In this document: in pieces, positions 26,461 through 35,111 of the stretch
Layout of the letters: the number at the start of each line of letters is the position of its first letter
Numbering within the stretch: the stretch's first letter is position 1
From: an uncultured Porphyromonadaceae bacterium
GTDB lineage: Bacteria > Bacteroidota > Bacteroidia > Bacteroidales > Muribaculaceae
Direction of reading: 5' to 3'
DNA: 64,000 bases
Assembly (NCBI GenBank): GCA_947176605.1
Contig: CAMWRH010000001.1
Coordinates: 1-64,000, forward strand
Notes under the pieces: model-generated
What the model was told of the DNA's origin: nothing
Database searches by the model: none
What the model saw: the letters and a program-made list of their open reading frames with translations, nothing else
Program-made: the position numbers and the translations under genes

Positions 26461-27036
26461 ATGTCGATCCCACTTGACTGGCTTCCAATGTGTCCGGAGC
26501 AGTTCCGGCAACGCTTCAAGGAAATCGCCGAGCATCCTCCGGGCACTCCGGAGGGTGCCCGGTATTTCAATTATGGTGAGCCTCCTCCTTTGTATGACAC
26601 CGTATCCGGTATTGACGCCACTGACCCGGCCGAGAGTCGGAAGAAGAACGATCGGAGGAAATTCGCACAGGCATGGGGGCAATATGCGGAAGTGATAGTG
26701 GCCCGGCACATTATAATGCAGGGATTGCCGCTACGCGAGTGGGACTGGCGTCCGGCAAAGGGATTAGGAGAGATCGATCTGATCACCCAGCGTGGCAACC
26801 GTATCATTTTTATCGAGGTAAAGGCTCGCGATGGGAAGAAATCCGATCCGTGGGAAGCCATAACACCTGCAAAAATCCGTGAACTCTGCAGGGGGGCTCA
26901 CATATATCTACGTAGTCAGACGGTGGATTATGAGTATCAGTTTGACGTAGCCCTTATCTCGGGTCGTTACGATGACTATACATTGGAATACATAGAAGAT
27001 GCCTTCATGTGTCCGCTCACCGGCGGACGCAGATAG
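26461..27036 (+). CDS. YraN/UPF0102-like nuclease-fold protein with N-terminal extension
   Basis: The C-terminal 120 residues match the UPF0102 (YraN) endonuclease-like fold: GQYAEVIVARHI, KGLGEIDLITQRG and IIFIEVKARDG carry the conserved Glu, Asp and Glu-x-Lys of the restriction-endonuclease-like core. About 70 additional residues precede it, with a Pro/Gly-rich middle (GTPEGARYFNYGEPPPLYD). Family members usually start just before the GQYAE motif, and no internal Met fits that. It is probably cotranscribed with nadC. The biological role of the family is not established. Confidence 0.85.
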   Translation: MSIPLDWLPMCPEQFRQRFKEIAEHPPGTPEGARYFNYGEPPPLYDTVSGIDATDPAESRKKNDRRKFAQAWGQYAEVIVARHIIMQGLPLREWDWRPAKGLGEIDLITQRGNRIIFIEVKARDGKKSDPWEAITPAKIRELCRGAHIYLRSQTVDYEYQFDVALISGRYDDYTLEYIEDAFMCPLTGGRR

Positions 27037-27237
27037 TCAGGGGGGCACTCTGTGCTCGGCAGCGGCCTATACCACCGGCCGGACTCTGATGAACAGGACA
27101 TGGAGAAACGATACGGTCCTATAAAAAATCAGATGTATTACCGAACCAATCGCATCCTGCCGATGTTATAATGTCGAAGAAGATAAATCGTTTCATGATG
27201 TTAGGTTAGTTCGAAAAAAGTATTATGGAAAAGTGAT

Positions 27238-27263
27238 AAAGGCCACCTGTGAAGGCGGCCTTT
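27238..27263 (+). terminator. Terminator of the nadC operon
   Basis: AAAGGCC/GGCCTTT arms with an inner partial stem (CCT...AGG) around a short loop, followed by TATTGTTT. Confidence 0.65.
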
Positions 27264-27275
27264 ATTGTTTAGAAT

Positions 27276-27309
27276 AAAGGCTATCCCGTGATGCCGGGAT
27301 AGCCTTTTT
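27276..27309. terminator. Bidirectional terminator, strong
   Basis: AAAGGCTATCCC (27276-27287) pairs perfectly with GGGATAGCCTTT, with loop GTGATGCC and T residues continuing to 27309. On the minus strand it is suited to stop the SLC45-like transporter transcript. Confidence 0.75.
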
Positions 27310-27343
27310 CAGGTGATGCCGCCAGTGGCGGTCGAAGATTCAA

Positions 27344-29188
27344 TCAGAGGGTTTCCGAGATTTCGGGAGTTTCCTGCGGCTTCATGTCGTCAGACGATGC
27401 CTTGCCTTCCTTGATAAGGATTACACAGAACGCACCGATTGCTATAGCCACACCTGCCACGATCATCATCAGGTATTCGGGAGCCACTTCGCCGGGAGTA
27501 GAGAAGAACGAGAGAATCCATCCTCCGGCCAGAGCAGCGATAATCTGCGGGATGCAGATAGTGCAGTTGAACAGGCCAAGATATGCACCGATATTACCAC
27601 CCTTGAGAGAGTTGGTAAGGATGGTGAAGGGCCATGCCAGCATGGCAGCCCACGCACATCCGATCAGCACGAAGCTGATGAAGAGCAGGTAGGGATTGGT
27701 GAATATGCCGAGAGTGATGAAGCCGGCAGCACCGAGCAGCAGCGAAAGTGCATAAGAGAATTTACGGCTGCGGAAACGCGGCAGCACGACTGCCCATGCC
27801 ACTGAACCCAGAGCCTGCACTGCATAAAGAAGGCCGACCCAGTTGCCTGCATCATTATAGCGGGGCGATGCGGCGTTAAGCACTACATGCTTTGTGTATC
27901 CGAGAGTGGCTGCATCGGCGATTTCGTGATTGCTCACCTCATCCATCTCCATCGAGCCGTCGGGATTATGCTTCACGATTCCGGCTACCGTAAGTGTCAC
28001 AGGACCCTGCAGACGGCTGAGGTAATCCACTACCTTTACATCGGTGGGATCGGTTACCGCCTGACCATCTACACTCAGCGACTTCACATCGGCAAGAGCC
28101 ACATCGAAACGGGCCTTTGCCTCGCCCTCTTCGTTAAGGCAGATAAGATTGCCGGCTACGATAGTGTCGTTACCATTAGCCACTACTGTAGATGCGGGAT
28201 AATACGCTCCGCCGACGAGCACTCCGGCTACTTCGGCAGCACCGTGATTGACTACCTGCACATTCTTGAGCTCGGCATTGCTTACGAAGATATTCTTGCC
28301 TTCATAGTCGGCATTGCCGTCGGAGATACCGGTGACGCTCTCTACTGTGGGAGTATCGTAAGCCTTGAGGGCCACGGTGTTGGTGGCATACGTCCAAAGG
28401 AAAAGGAATGCAAACCAGCAGAAGAACTGCACGATGCCCACTGTCCAGAACGTAGAGGGAGCATTGAGCAGAAGGGTAAAGAGGTTGGAATTGCCTTTTT
28501 CTTTGGCAGGTTCGCCACCTCCATTGTACTCGGCGTATTCTTTCGGGGGCCACTCCTTGATCTTAATCAGCGAATAGATGACACAGATCATAAGGATAGC
28601 CGCTCCGATGTAGAATGACCAGATTACCGTCTGCGGCACAACTCCCGAGGGGGCAGTATTGTGCAGCCCGATCCATCCGAGCAGAAGGGGGAATATATAG
28701 CCTACTACGGATCCGGCGTTGCAGAGGAACGACTGAATACTGTAGGCCATGCCTTTCTGCTTTTCATTAACCATATCGCCCACAAGCATCTTGAAGGGCT
28801 GCATGGCCATATTGATAGACGTATCAAGCAGCATCAGTGCGATCAGACCGAAAAGTATGGCGGCTGATACTGTAAACTGGAAGCTTCCTGCATTCGGCAG
28901 CAGGCACATCACGATTACTGCGATTGTGGCTCCGAAGATCAGATAGGGGAGACGGCGACCGAAGCGGTTCCAGGTCCGGTCGGAGAACATGCCTACAAGC
29001 GGCTGTACGATCAGTCCCATCAGCGGCGGGAGAATCCAGAAGTAAGAGAGGTCATGCGGATCGGCACCGATTGTGGTGAAGATTCGCGACACGTTGGCAC
29101 TCTGCAACGCGTAAGCTATCTGTACGCCAAAGAATCCGAAGCTCAGATTCCATAACTTCCAGAAGCTTAAATCCGGTTTGGTTTTCAT
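27344..29188 (-). CDS. SLC45-like MFS sugar transporter with large periplasmic insertion
   Basis: 614-residue transporter. The N-terminal half shows FWKLWNLSFGFFGVQIAYAL, GMFSDRTWNRFGRRLPY and the following segments of the sucrose/maltose-type (SLC45/GPH-like) MFS family. Between membrane segments 7 and 8 (about residues 270-440) there is an insertion of roughly 160-170 polar residues. It is rich in Val, Gly, Asn and Asp and looks like beta-strands (for example VVANGNDTIVAGNLICLNEE). Homologues without it are about 450 residues. The second half resumes at NDAGNWVGLLYAVQALGS. The topology places the insertion on the periplasmic side. A sugar substrate is likely but not proven. Confidence 0.85.
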   Translation of the reverse strand: MKTKPDLSFWKLWNLSFGFFGVQIAYALQSANVSRIFTTIGADPHDLSYFWILPPLMGLIVQPLVGMFSDRTWNRFGRRLPYLIFGATIAVIVMCLLPNAGSFQFTVSAAILFGLIALMLLDTSINMAMQPFKMLVGDMVNEKQKGMAYSIQSFLCNAGSVVGYIFPLLLGWIGLHNTAPSGVVPQTVIWSFYIGAAILMICVIYSLIKIKEWPPKEYAEYNGGGEPAKEKGNSNLFTLLLNAPSTFWTVGIVQFFCWFAFLFLWTYATNTVALKAYDTPTVESVTGISDGNADYEGKNIFVSNAELKNVQVVNHGAAEVAGVLVGGAYYPASTVVANGNDTIVAGNLICLNEEGEAKARFDVALADVKSLSVDGQAVTDPTDVKVVDYLSRLQGPVTLTVAGIVKHNPDGSMEMDEVSNHEIADAATLGYTKHVVLNAASPRYNDAGNWVGLLYAVQALGSVAWAVVLPRFRSRKFSYALSLLLGAAGFITLGIFTNPYLLFISFVLIGCAWAAMLAWPFTILTNSLKGGNIGAYLGLFNCTICIPQIIAALAGGWILSFFSTPGEVAPEYLMMIVAGVAIAIGAFCVILIKEGKASSDDMKPQETPEISETL

Positions 29189-29368
29189 GAGTAGGTGGTA
29201 TTTATTGATTTATATTTTGTCGGTTAACAGTATATGTACGCATGTCATATGTAATGTGGCCGGGCACGACATGAAATGCCGGCAACCTCATGCCCGATAT
29301 ATGGAGCGGCACTGTACGGAGAGGATTCTGATCCTACCCCCTTGTCATGCGGGGAGAATACGGAATGG

Positions 29369-30211
29369 TCACCGTATCTGGCCATAGAGCCAGGCGATCT
29401 CCTGTGCCCACAGCGACTCATCCGGGGTTTCCAGAATCAGGGGCATATTGTCGAAACGAGGGTCATTGACAAGACGTATGAAGAATTCCTGACCTAATGT
29501 ACCTTCACCGATGGAGGCATGCCGGTCGATGCGTGATCCGAGTTCCCGCTTGTCGTCGTTGAGATGTAATGCTTTCAGATAGGTGCCACCGATTATGTCG
29601 TCGAACGCACGCCATGTGGCTTCGTATCCTTCGTCGGAACGCAGATCGTATCCGGCCGAGTAAGAATGACAGGTATCAAGGCATACTCCGACACGGGTTT
29701 TATCCTCAACCCTGTCTATGATGTGGGCGATATGTGCGAAATCATGACCAAGATTGCTCCCCTGACCGGCTGTGGTCTCTATGACGGCTGTGACGCCTGA
29801 TGTCTCGGAAAGTGCCAGATTTACTGATTCGGCGATGCGGTCAAGACACTCGTCGATACCGCACTGATTGAGATGACTGCCCGGATGAAAATTAAGCATC
29901 GTGAGGCCGAGCTGCTCGCAGCGCTTCATCTCGTCAATAAATGAAGCGCGCGAAAGTGCCAGCTTCTCGTCGTCAGGACTACCCAGGTTGATCAGGAATT
30001 TGTCATGGGGCAGTATTACCTCTGATGTATATCCGTAAAGGGCGCAGCGTTCCTTGAATGCTGCAGCCTCCTTTTCGGAAATGGCTTTGGATGTCCAGCG
30101 GTTAGAGCTGCCTGTAAACAGCGCGAAAGCCCTGGCTCCAATCTCATGGGCATTGAGCGGGGCATTTGCTACTCCACCTGACACACTGACATGTGCACCT
30201 ATATATTTCAT
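29369..30211 (-). CDS. nfo: Deoxyribonuclease IV (AP endonuclease)
   Basis: Zn-dependent endonuclease IV that cleaves at abasic sites in base-excision repair. The 280-residue TIM-barrel protein has the family signatures GAHVSVSGG, MLNFHPGSHL, VIETTAGQGSNLG, VGVCLDTCHSYSAGYD, LHLNDDKRELGSRIDRHASIGEG, and ILETPDE, which together hold the Zn ligands. The 5' leader is about 115 nt from the promoter at 30333-30364. Confidence 0.97.
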   Translation of the reverse strand: MKYIGAHVSVSGGVANAPLNAHEIGARAFALFTGSSNRWTSKAISEKEAAAFKERCALYGYTSEVILPHDKFLINLGSPDDEKLALSRASFIDEMKRCEQLGLTMLNFHPGSHLNQCGIDECLDRIAESVNLALSETSGVTAVIETTAGQGSNLGHDFAHIAHIIDRVEDKTRVGVCLDTCHSYSAGYDLRSDEGYEATWRAFDDIIGGTYLKALHLNDDKRELGSRIDRHASIGEGTLGQEFFIRLVNDPRFDNMPLILETPDESLWAQEIAWLYGQIR

Positions 30212-30332
30212 GTAAGATTCATATTTAGTATCATCCGGATGCCTGAAATGTATTTATGCAGGGGCGCCCCCGCCGCAAGCACACTCCTATTTAATATAAA
30301 AAGGATTAAGGCCACGAATCCGGATTTAGCGG

Positions 30333-30364
30333 CAAATTTACAAAAAAAATCGGATACATACAAC
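30333..30364 (-). promoter_or_regulatory. Promoter of nfo
   Basis: Minus-strand TAAATTTG (30333-30340) with a GTTG box 20 bp upstream (30361-30364), one mismatch from TTTG. Confidence 0.5.
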
Positions 30365-30399
30365 GTTTATACGATTGTCGGCCGGAGCGTTCCCAACAC

Positions 30400-31767
30400 T
30401 TATTTTTCAAAAAGCCTCCGGAAACATTCCTCAACCTTGCCGACCTCCACAATTTCTATCGTAAATGTACCCTTGACACCCTTAAGGTTGCCTTTAGGCA
30501 CCATGATACGCTTGAATCCGAGTTTCTGGGCTTCTGCCACCCTTTGGTCAACGCGAGTCACTGTGCGTATCTCACCCGACAGGCCGACTTCTCCTACAAA
30601 TGCGGTATCTCTGGGTATCGACATATCGAAATTGCTTGACATTATGGCCGAGACGACTGCGAGGTCCATAGCCGGGTCGGCGATTTTCAGTCCGCCCGCC
30701 ACGTTAAGGAACACGTCCTTTTGCGCCAGACGGAACCGGGCCCGCTTCTCAAGTACGGCCAGCAGCATATTGAGCCGACGCTGGTCAAAACCGGTCACGC
30801 TGCGCTGAGGTGTGCCGTAAGCCGCGCTCGACACCAACGCCTGGATCTCCACAAGGAACGGCCTTACCCCCTCTGTGGTGACACCGATCGTAATGCCGCT
30901 CATCTCCTCATCGCGATTCTCCGAGAGCAGCATTTCCGAGGGATTGGTGACCTCCTTTAATCCACGTTCCACCATCTCGTAGATACCTATCTCATTGGTG
31001 GATCCAAAGCGGTTCTTAATAGCCCGAAGTATTCTGTAGAGGTACTGTCTGTCGCCTTCAAACTGAAGTACGGTATCCACTATATGCTCCAGAACCTTGG
31101 GGCCGGCTATGGCGCCATCCTTATTGATATGGCCCACGAGTATCACAGGCACTCCACTCTGTTTGGCATAGCGCAGTAATGATGCAGCACACTCCCGGAC
31201 CTGGCTTACACTGCCGGCAGCTGATTCTATGTCGGACGATGCGATTGTCTGGATCGAATCAACCACGAGAAGCTGAGGGTTGACGTTTTCAATCTGCGTG
31301 AAGATACCCTCAAGCGATGTTTCGCATAATATAAAGGTATTGTCGGCTACTTTGCCAATGCGGTCGGCCCTCAGTTTAAGTTGCGTGGCACTTTCCTCAC
31401 CGGAGACGTAAAGTATGGTGCGGTTGCGTATGGACAGGATATTCTGAAGCAGAAGCGTAGACTTGCCTATCCCCGGCTCGCCCCCAATCAGAGTCAGACT
31501 GCCGGCTACAAGGCCGCCTCCGAGCACCCTGTTGAGTTCCTTAGAGGGGAGTGGGATGCGGGGTTCGTCGAGACTCTCTATTTCTGAGAGTCGGATGGGG
31601 CGAGACGGCGTCACGAGGCCACGCTGGCGCTTCCCCTTCGGGGCTGCCGCCACTTTCTCCTCCACAAACGTATTCCATTCGCCACAACCCGGACAGCGGC
31701 CAAGCCACTTGGAGGATTCGTGTCCGCACGAGGAGCAGAAAAATACAGTCTTAGTCTTAAGTGCCAT
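30400..31767 (-). CDS. radA: DNA repair protein RadA
   Basis: RecA-like ATPase that promotes branch migration in recombination. The N-terminal zinc finger has cysteines at 11, 14, 25 and 28. The Walker A motif is GEPGIGKSTLL, the RadA-specific KNRFGSTNEIG motif is present, and the C-terminal Lon-like domain contains FLNVAGGLKIADPAMDLAV. The 455-residue length is normal. It lies 37 bp behind the TrmH-type methyltransferase gene and is probably cotranscribed with it. Confidence 0.97.
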   Translation of the reverse strand: MALKTKTVFFCSSCGHESSKWLGRCPGCGEWNTFVEEKVAAAPKGKRQRGLVTPSRPIRLSEIESLDEPRIPLPSKELNRVLGGGLVAGSLTLIGGEPGIGKSTLLLQNILSIRNRTILYVSGEESATQLKLRADRIGKVADNTFILCETSLEGIFTQIENVNPQLLVVDSIQTIASSDIESAAGSVSQVRECAASLLRYAKQSGVPVILVGHINKDGAIAGPKVLEHIVDTVLQFEGDRQYLYRILRAIKNRFGSTNEIGIYEMVERGLKEVTNPSEMLLSENRDEEMSGITIGVTTEGVRPFLVEIQALVSSAAYGTPQRSVTGFDQRRLNMLLAVLEKRARFRLAQKDVFLNVAGGLKIADPAMDLAVVSAIMSSNFDMSIPRDTAFVGEVGLSGEIRTVTRVDQRVAEAQKLGFKRIMVPKGNLKGVKGTFTIEIVEVGKVEECFRRLFEK

Positions 31768-31804
31768 ATGTCGGTATAGTCACATTGATGGTTAGAGATG
31801 CCGG

Positions 31805-32647
31805 TCAGCGCCGGAACTGTGCAAGCGTAATCGCAGTGGCAATGGCCACATTCAGCGACTCGGGGTGATTCTCCGGTTCATAGGCCGGAATTGTATAGGA
31901 TTCTGAAAGAAGCCGGCGCATGGGCTGCGACACTCCGTTGCCTTCCGACCCCATGCAGATGAAAGCCGAATCGGGGAGGGGAGAGCGGAACAGATTCTTG
32001 CCTTCCAGCTGAAGTCCAACTACAGGGATTCCCGGATTGGCGGCCGCAACCGAGGGCAAATCCGTATACGTCACCTCCACGGCTCCAAGCGAACCCATGG
32101 TGCTTTGGATTGACTTGGGGTTATATATGTCGACTGTATCGCGGGAGGCGAATATATGCCGTATTCCAAACCAATGGCAAGTGCGCACTATAGTGCCGAG
32201 ATTGCCGGGATCCTGCACTCCATCAAGCATCATGTATAATCCATGAGGCAGAGGAGTGGAGTGTGGCTGATATCCGGACGTAGCAGGCAACCGAAATACC
32301 GCCATTACGTCGGAAGGTGTAGAAAGCGACGACAATTCGCGCAGGCGCTGAGCATCAGTATGACACACCTGAGAATCGGCGAGGTGCCAGCTCCCGGCAA
32401 TATCATTCAGATGCTTCATAATATACGCAGGCGTGGCAATCAGCCATACTGTCTCAAAACGTCCGCCCTCCATCAGATCTGCCACATTCTTATGCCCCTC
32501 CACTATAAACAGCCCCTCCTTGCGACGGCGTTTGGCGTTGCTCAAAGAGGCTATAAGCTGTCCGCGGGTCTTGCTGAGTGGCTGAAATCGCGAGGCAAGC
32601 ATGGCGGAATCCAAAGCATCATCCCCACTTAAAATATAATTACCCAT
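31805..32647 (-). CDS. TrmH/SpoU-type RNA 2'-O-methyltransferase
   Basis: SAM-dependent SPOUT methyltransferase. The N-terminal substrate-binding region KRRRKEGLFIVEGHKNV is typical of 23S rRNA/tRNA TrmH relatives. The knot is shown by LDGVQDPGNLGTIVRTCHWFG, FICMGSEGNGVS and ESLNVAIATAITLAQFRR. The exact RNA target is unknown. The start could also be an internal Met (about residue 16); the longest form of 280 residues is given. It is divergent from the TPR gene. Confidence 0.92.
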   Translation of the reverse strand: MGNYILSGDDALDSAMLASRFQPLSKTRGQLIASLSNAKRRRKEGLFIVEGHKNVADLMEGGRFETVWLIATPAYIMKHLNDIAGSWHLADSQVCHTDAQRLRELSSLSTPSDVMAVFRLPATSGYQPHSTPLPHGLYMMLDGVQDPGNLGTIVRTCHWFGIRHIFASRDTVDIYNPKSIQSTMGSLGAVEVTYTDLPSVAAANPGIPVVGLQLEGKNLFRSPLPDSAFICMGSEGNGVSQPMRRLLSESYTIPAYEPENHPESLNVAIATAITLAQFRR

Positions 32648-32755
32648 ATACGTCTTACTTTAGGCATGTCGCATTATAAGGCATGCGCTATCAAATAAAA
32701 ACGCGGAAACATCGTTTTTATTGGAGGGAGACAAGACAAGTCGATTTTATCATCA

Positions 32756-34837
32756 ATGCACGCAAATTCAGATTCCAAACATACACTGATGTCTGGCTCA
32801 CTGTCAGACCTACGGATAGTCAAGGCCGTGGCAGCCGCAGCCATAGGAGCCTGCTGCATGTTGACACCCCTCCACGTCAGCGCCCAGGTCAATGCAGAGC
32901 AGGTGCTCAATATCGGACGCAATGTGCTTTCGATGGAAGACTACCTGCTCGCCATACAGTATTTTAATCTCGCCATCAAGGCTAAACCGTATCTGGCGGA
33001 TGCATATTTCTATCGAGGCCTGGCAAAACTCAGTCTCGACGATTATGAGGGCGCCGTGGCTGACTGCACGCTTGCACTTGAGCGAAATAAGTATAAATCT
33101 GAAGCATACAAGGTGCGTGGGTTCGCGTTGATGAATCTTGACAAGGACTCGCTTGCAGTAGAGGATTTTCGGCATGGCCTGGACTATAATCCTACCGACA
33201 GATATTTCCTATATTATAAAGGAGTGGCCGAGACCGAACTGAAACGCTACGATGACGCCGACACTACATTCCGCAGCCTGCTGCGCCGACATCCCAGATT
33301 TGACGAGGCACTCGTGGCCCGCGGGCACCTCAACATGCTGCGCGGCGACACTGTCGGTGCTATAGAGGATCTTGACCGCGCCCTGCAGTTGTCGAAAACC
33401 CAGATTAACGCGTATCTGATGAAAGCCGATATCGCAGCCTCCCGCCGTCAATGGGATAATGCCCTGACTGATATGGACGATGCGATCCGCCTGCGCCCGG
33501 AAGAACCGGGACTTTATGTCAACCGGGCATATCTGCGATATAACAATGAAGACTTCTTCGGAGCAATGAGCGACTATAACTATGCATTGCAATTGGATCC
33601 CTCCAACATAGCCGCTACTTTCAACAGGGCATTATTGCGCACCGAAGTAAAGGAACTTGACAATGCCGAAGCCGACTTCAGCCGCGTGCTCGAAATGCAG
33701 CCCGACAACTTCCATGCCCGGTACAACAGAGGACTGGTGAATCTGGAACTCGGACATGCCGAAAAAGCTCTTTCCGACTTCAAAGCCATATCACACCGCT
33801 ACCCCAGATTTCATCCCGCATACTATGCGATTGCGGAATGCTGCCGACTGCTCGGCCGAACCCGGGAGATGGTGGAAAACATCAAGACCGGCGACCGTCT
33901 TGTCTCCGACTACATCGCCAATCCATCGCGCAATCCGCTTGACCGCCCTGCTATCGCTGCCGGAAACACCGATACCCGCAATCATGCGGATGAAAGCGAC
34001 GAAGAATTTATGGCCAGATTCAATCAGCTCGTCACCAATACCGATGTCAATGAACAGCAGCTCTCGTTCAATGACCGCATCAAAGGGCGCGTACAGGACC
34101 GCAACATGAACATAGAACCCGAGGCGGCCTATGCACTCTCATTTTTCAGTCCAACGGCTGCATTACGCAACTCCGCCACTTACTTCCGGGATCTTGACAA
34201 TCTCAACCAGCGGGGCTATATAGGACGTCACATCTACCTATCCCCCGGTGCTCCGACTCCCTCCGACGAGCAGTCAATGACCACGACATTCGCCATAGAA
34301 GAGGAATTCAACAAAGCCATCAGTCAGAGTGGCGACGAAGCAAGGCCCGTGGACTACCTCGGTCGCGGACTGGCCCGAACCATGCTCCGCAACTATGATG
34401 CGGCAATCGCCGACTTCACACAGGCTATCGACCGCACCGACGAATTTGCCACCGCAATCTTTGCACGCGCGTACGCCTATTATGCGCGCGCCAAAGCGCC
34501 AGCCCATGACGAGACGGCGCCGACGATTCCGTCATCAAGAGACATTGATCTTCAATCTGCCATACGGGACCTTGACACAATTCTGACTCTAAACAAAAAT
34601 ATGGTCTATGCATGGTTTAACAAAGGGCTGATATATTATGAGCTAAAGGACTACACGCCGGCCATGCAATGTTTCAGCGAAGTGCTACGCATTGATCCGG
34701 AATTTGGCGAAGCATACTACAACCGGGGGCTGGCATACCTGCAACAGGGCAACCGCCAGCAGGCATTTGCCGACCTTTCCAAAGCCGGCGAGTTGGGAGT
34801 GCTACCGTCATATAACCTGCTCAAACGGATGAAATAA
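32756..34837 (+). CDS. Exported tetratricopeptide-repeat protein
   Basis: 693-residue protein. A hydrophobic segment near residues 20-44 ending in HVSAQ looks like a signal peptide, probably cleaved at the Ala-Gln. Residues 55-390 hold about nine TPR units with patterns like AYFYRGLAKLSLDDYEGAVAD. A linker of about 120 residues follows, and then two to four more TPRs (about 545-690) including AWFNKGLIYYELKDYTPAMQ. TPR proteins make protein-interaction scaffolds; the partner cannot be read. A second Met (residue 12) is a possible start. Confidence 0.88.
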   Translation: MHANSDSKHTLMSGSLSDLRIVKAVAAAAIGACCMLTPLHVSAQVNAEQVLNIGRNVLSMEDYLLAIQYFNLAIKAKPYLADAYFYRGLAKLSLDDYEGAVADCTLALERNKYKSEAYKVRGFALMNLDKDSLAVEDFRHGLDYNPTDRYFLYYKGVAETELKRYDDADTTFRSLLRRHPRFDEALVARGHLNMLRGDTVGAIEDLDRALQLSKTQINAYLMKADIAASRRQWDNALTDMDDAIRLRPEEPGLYVNRAYLRYNNEDFFGAMSDYNYALQLDPSNIAATFNRALLRTEVKELDNAEADFSRVLEMQPDNFHARYNRGLVNLELGHAEKALSDFKAISHRYPRFHPAYYAIAECCRLLGRTREMVENIKTGDRLVSDYIANPSRNPLDRPAIAAGNTDTRNHADESDEEFMARFNQLVTNTDVNEQQLSFNDRIKGRVQDRNMNIEPEAAYALSFFSPTAALRNSATYFRDLDNLNQRGYIGRHIYLSPGAPTPSDEQSMTTTFAIEEEFNKAISQSGDEARPVDYLGRGLARTMLRNYDAAIADFTQAIDRTDEFATAIFARAYAYYARAKAPAHDETAPTIPSSRDIDLQSAIRDLDTILTLNKNMVYAWFNKGLIYYELKDYTPAMQCFSEVLRIDPEFGEAYYNRGLAYLQQGNRQQAFADLSKAGELGVLPSYNLLKRMK

Positions 34838-34968
34838 GAATCCATCGGCATACTGACGGCAAGCCTCCGGCCTACAATCCGGACGCGTGCCGCCCATGAA
34901 GCCGGCCCCGACAAAGCCTCATCAAGATCCATGCCAATGTGGAGTGCTAAAATTTTTGGCAGTAAATA

Positions 34969-35000
34969 TTTGGCAGATAACGGTAAAATAACTAACTTTG
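34969..35000 (+). promoter_or_regulatory. Promoter of the thrS-infC-rpmI-rplT operon
   Basis: TTTG (34969-34972), a 20-bp spacer and TAACTTTG (34993-35000) give an exact match to the Bacteroidota consensus. Transcription starting near 35007 would leave about 105 nt of leader before thrS. Confidence 0.8.
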
Positions 35001-35111
35001 TATGAAGATTAGGAAGAGACAGGGCTACTGACGGCTTAGCCGCATGTCCGGTTTCGCCAAAAATCGTATTTATATACTTATAAATATCTTAATCCCAGAC
35101 AATTGGCAGAA

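Larger units (their letters stand above)
27037..27343. other. Convergent intergenic region with two hairpins
   Basis: 307 bp between the YraN-like gene and the SLC45-like transporter gene. Apart from the two terminators listed separately, nothing recognisable is present. Confidence 0.5.
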
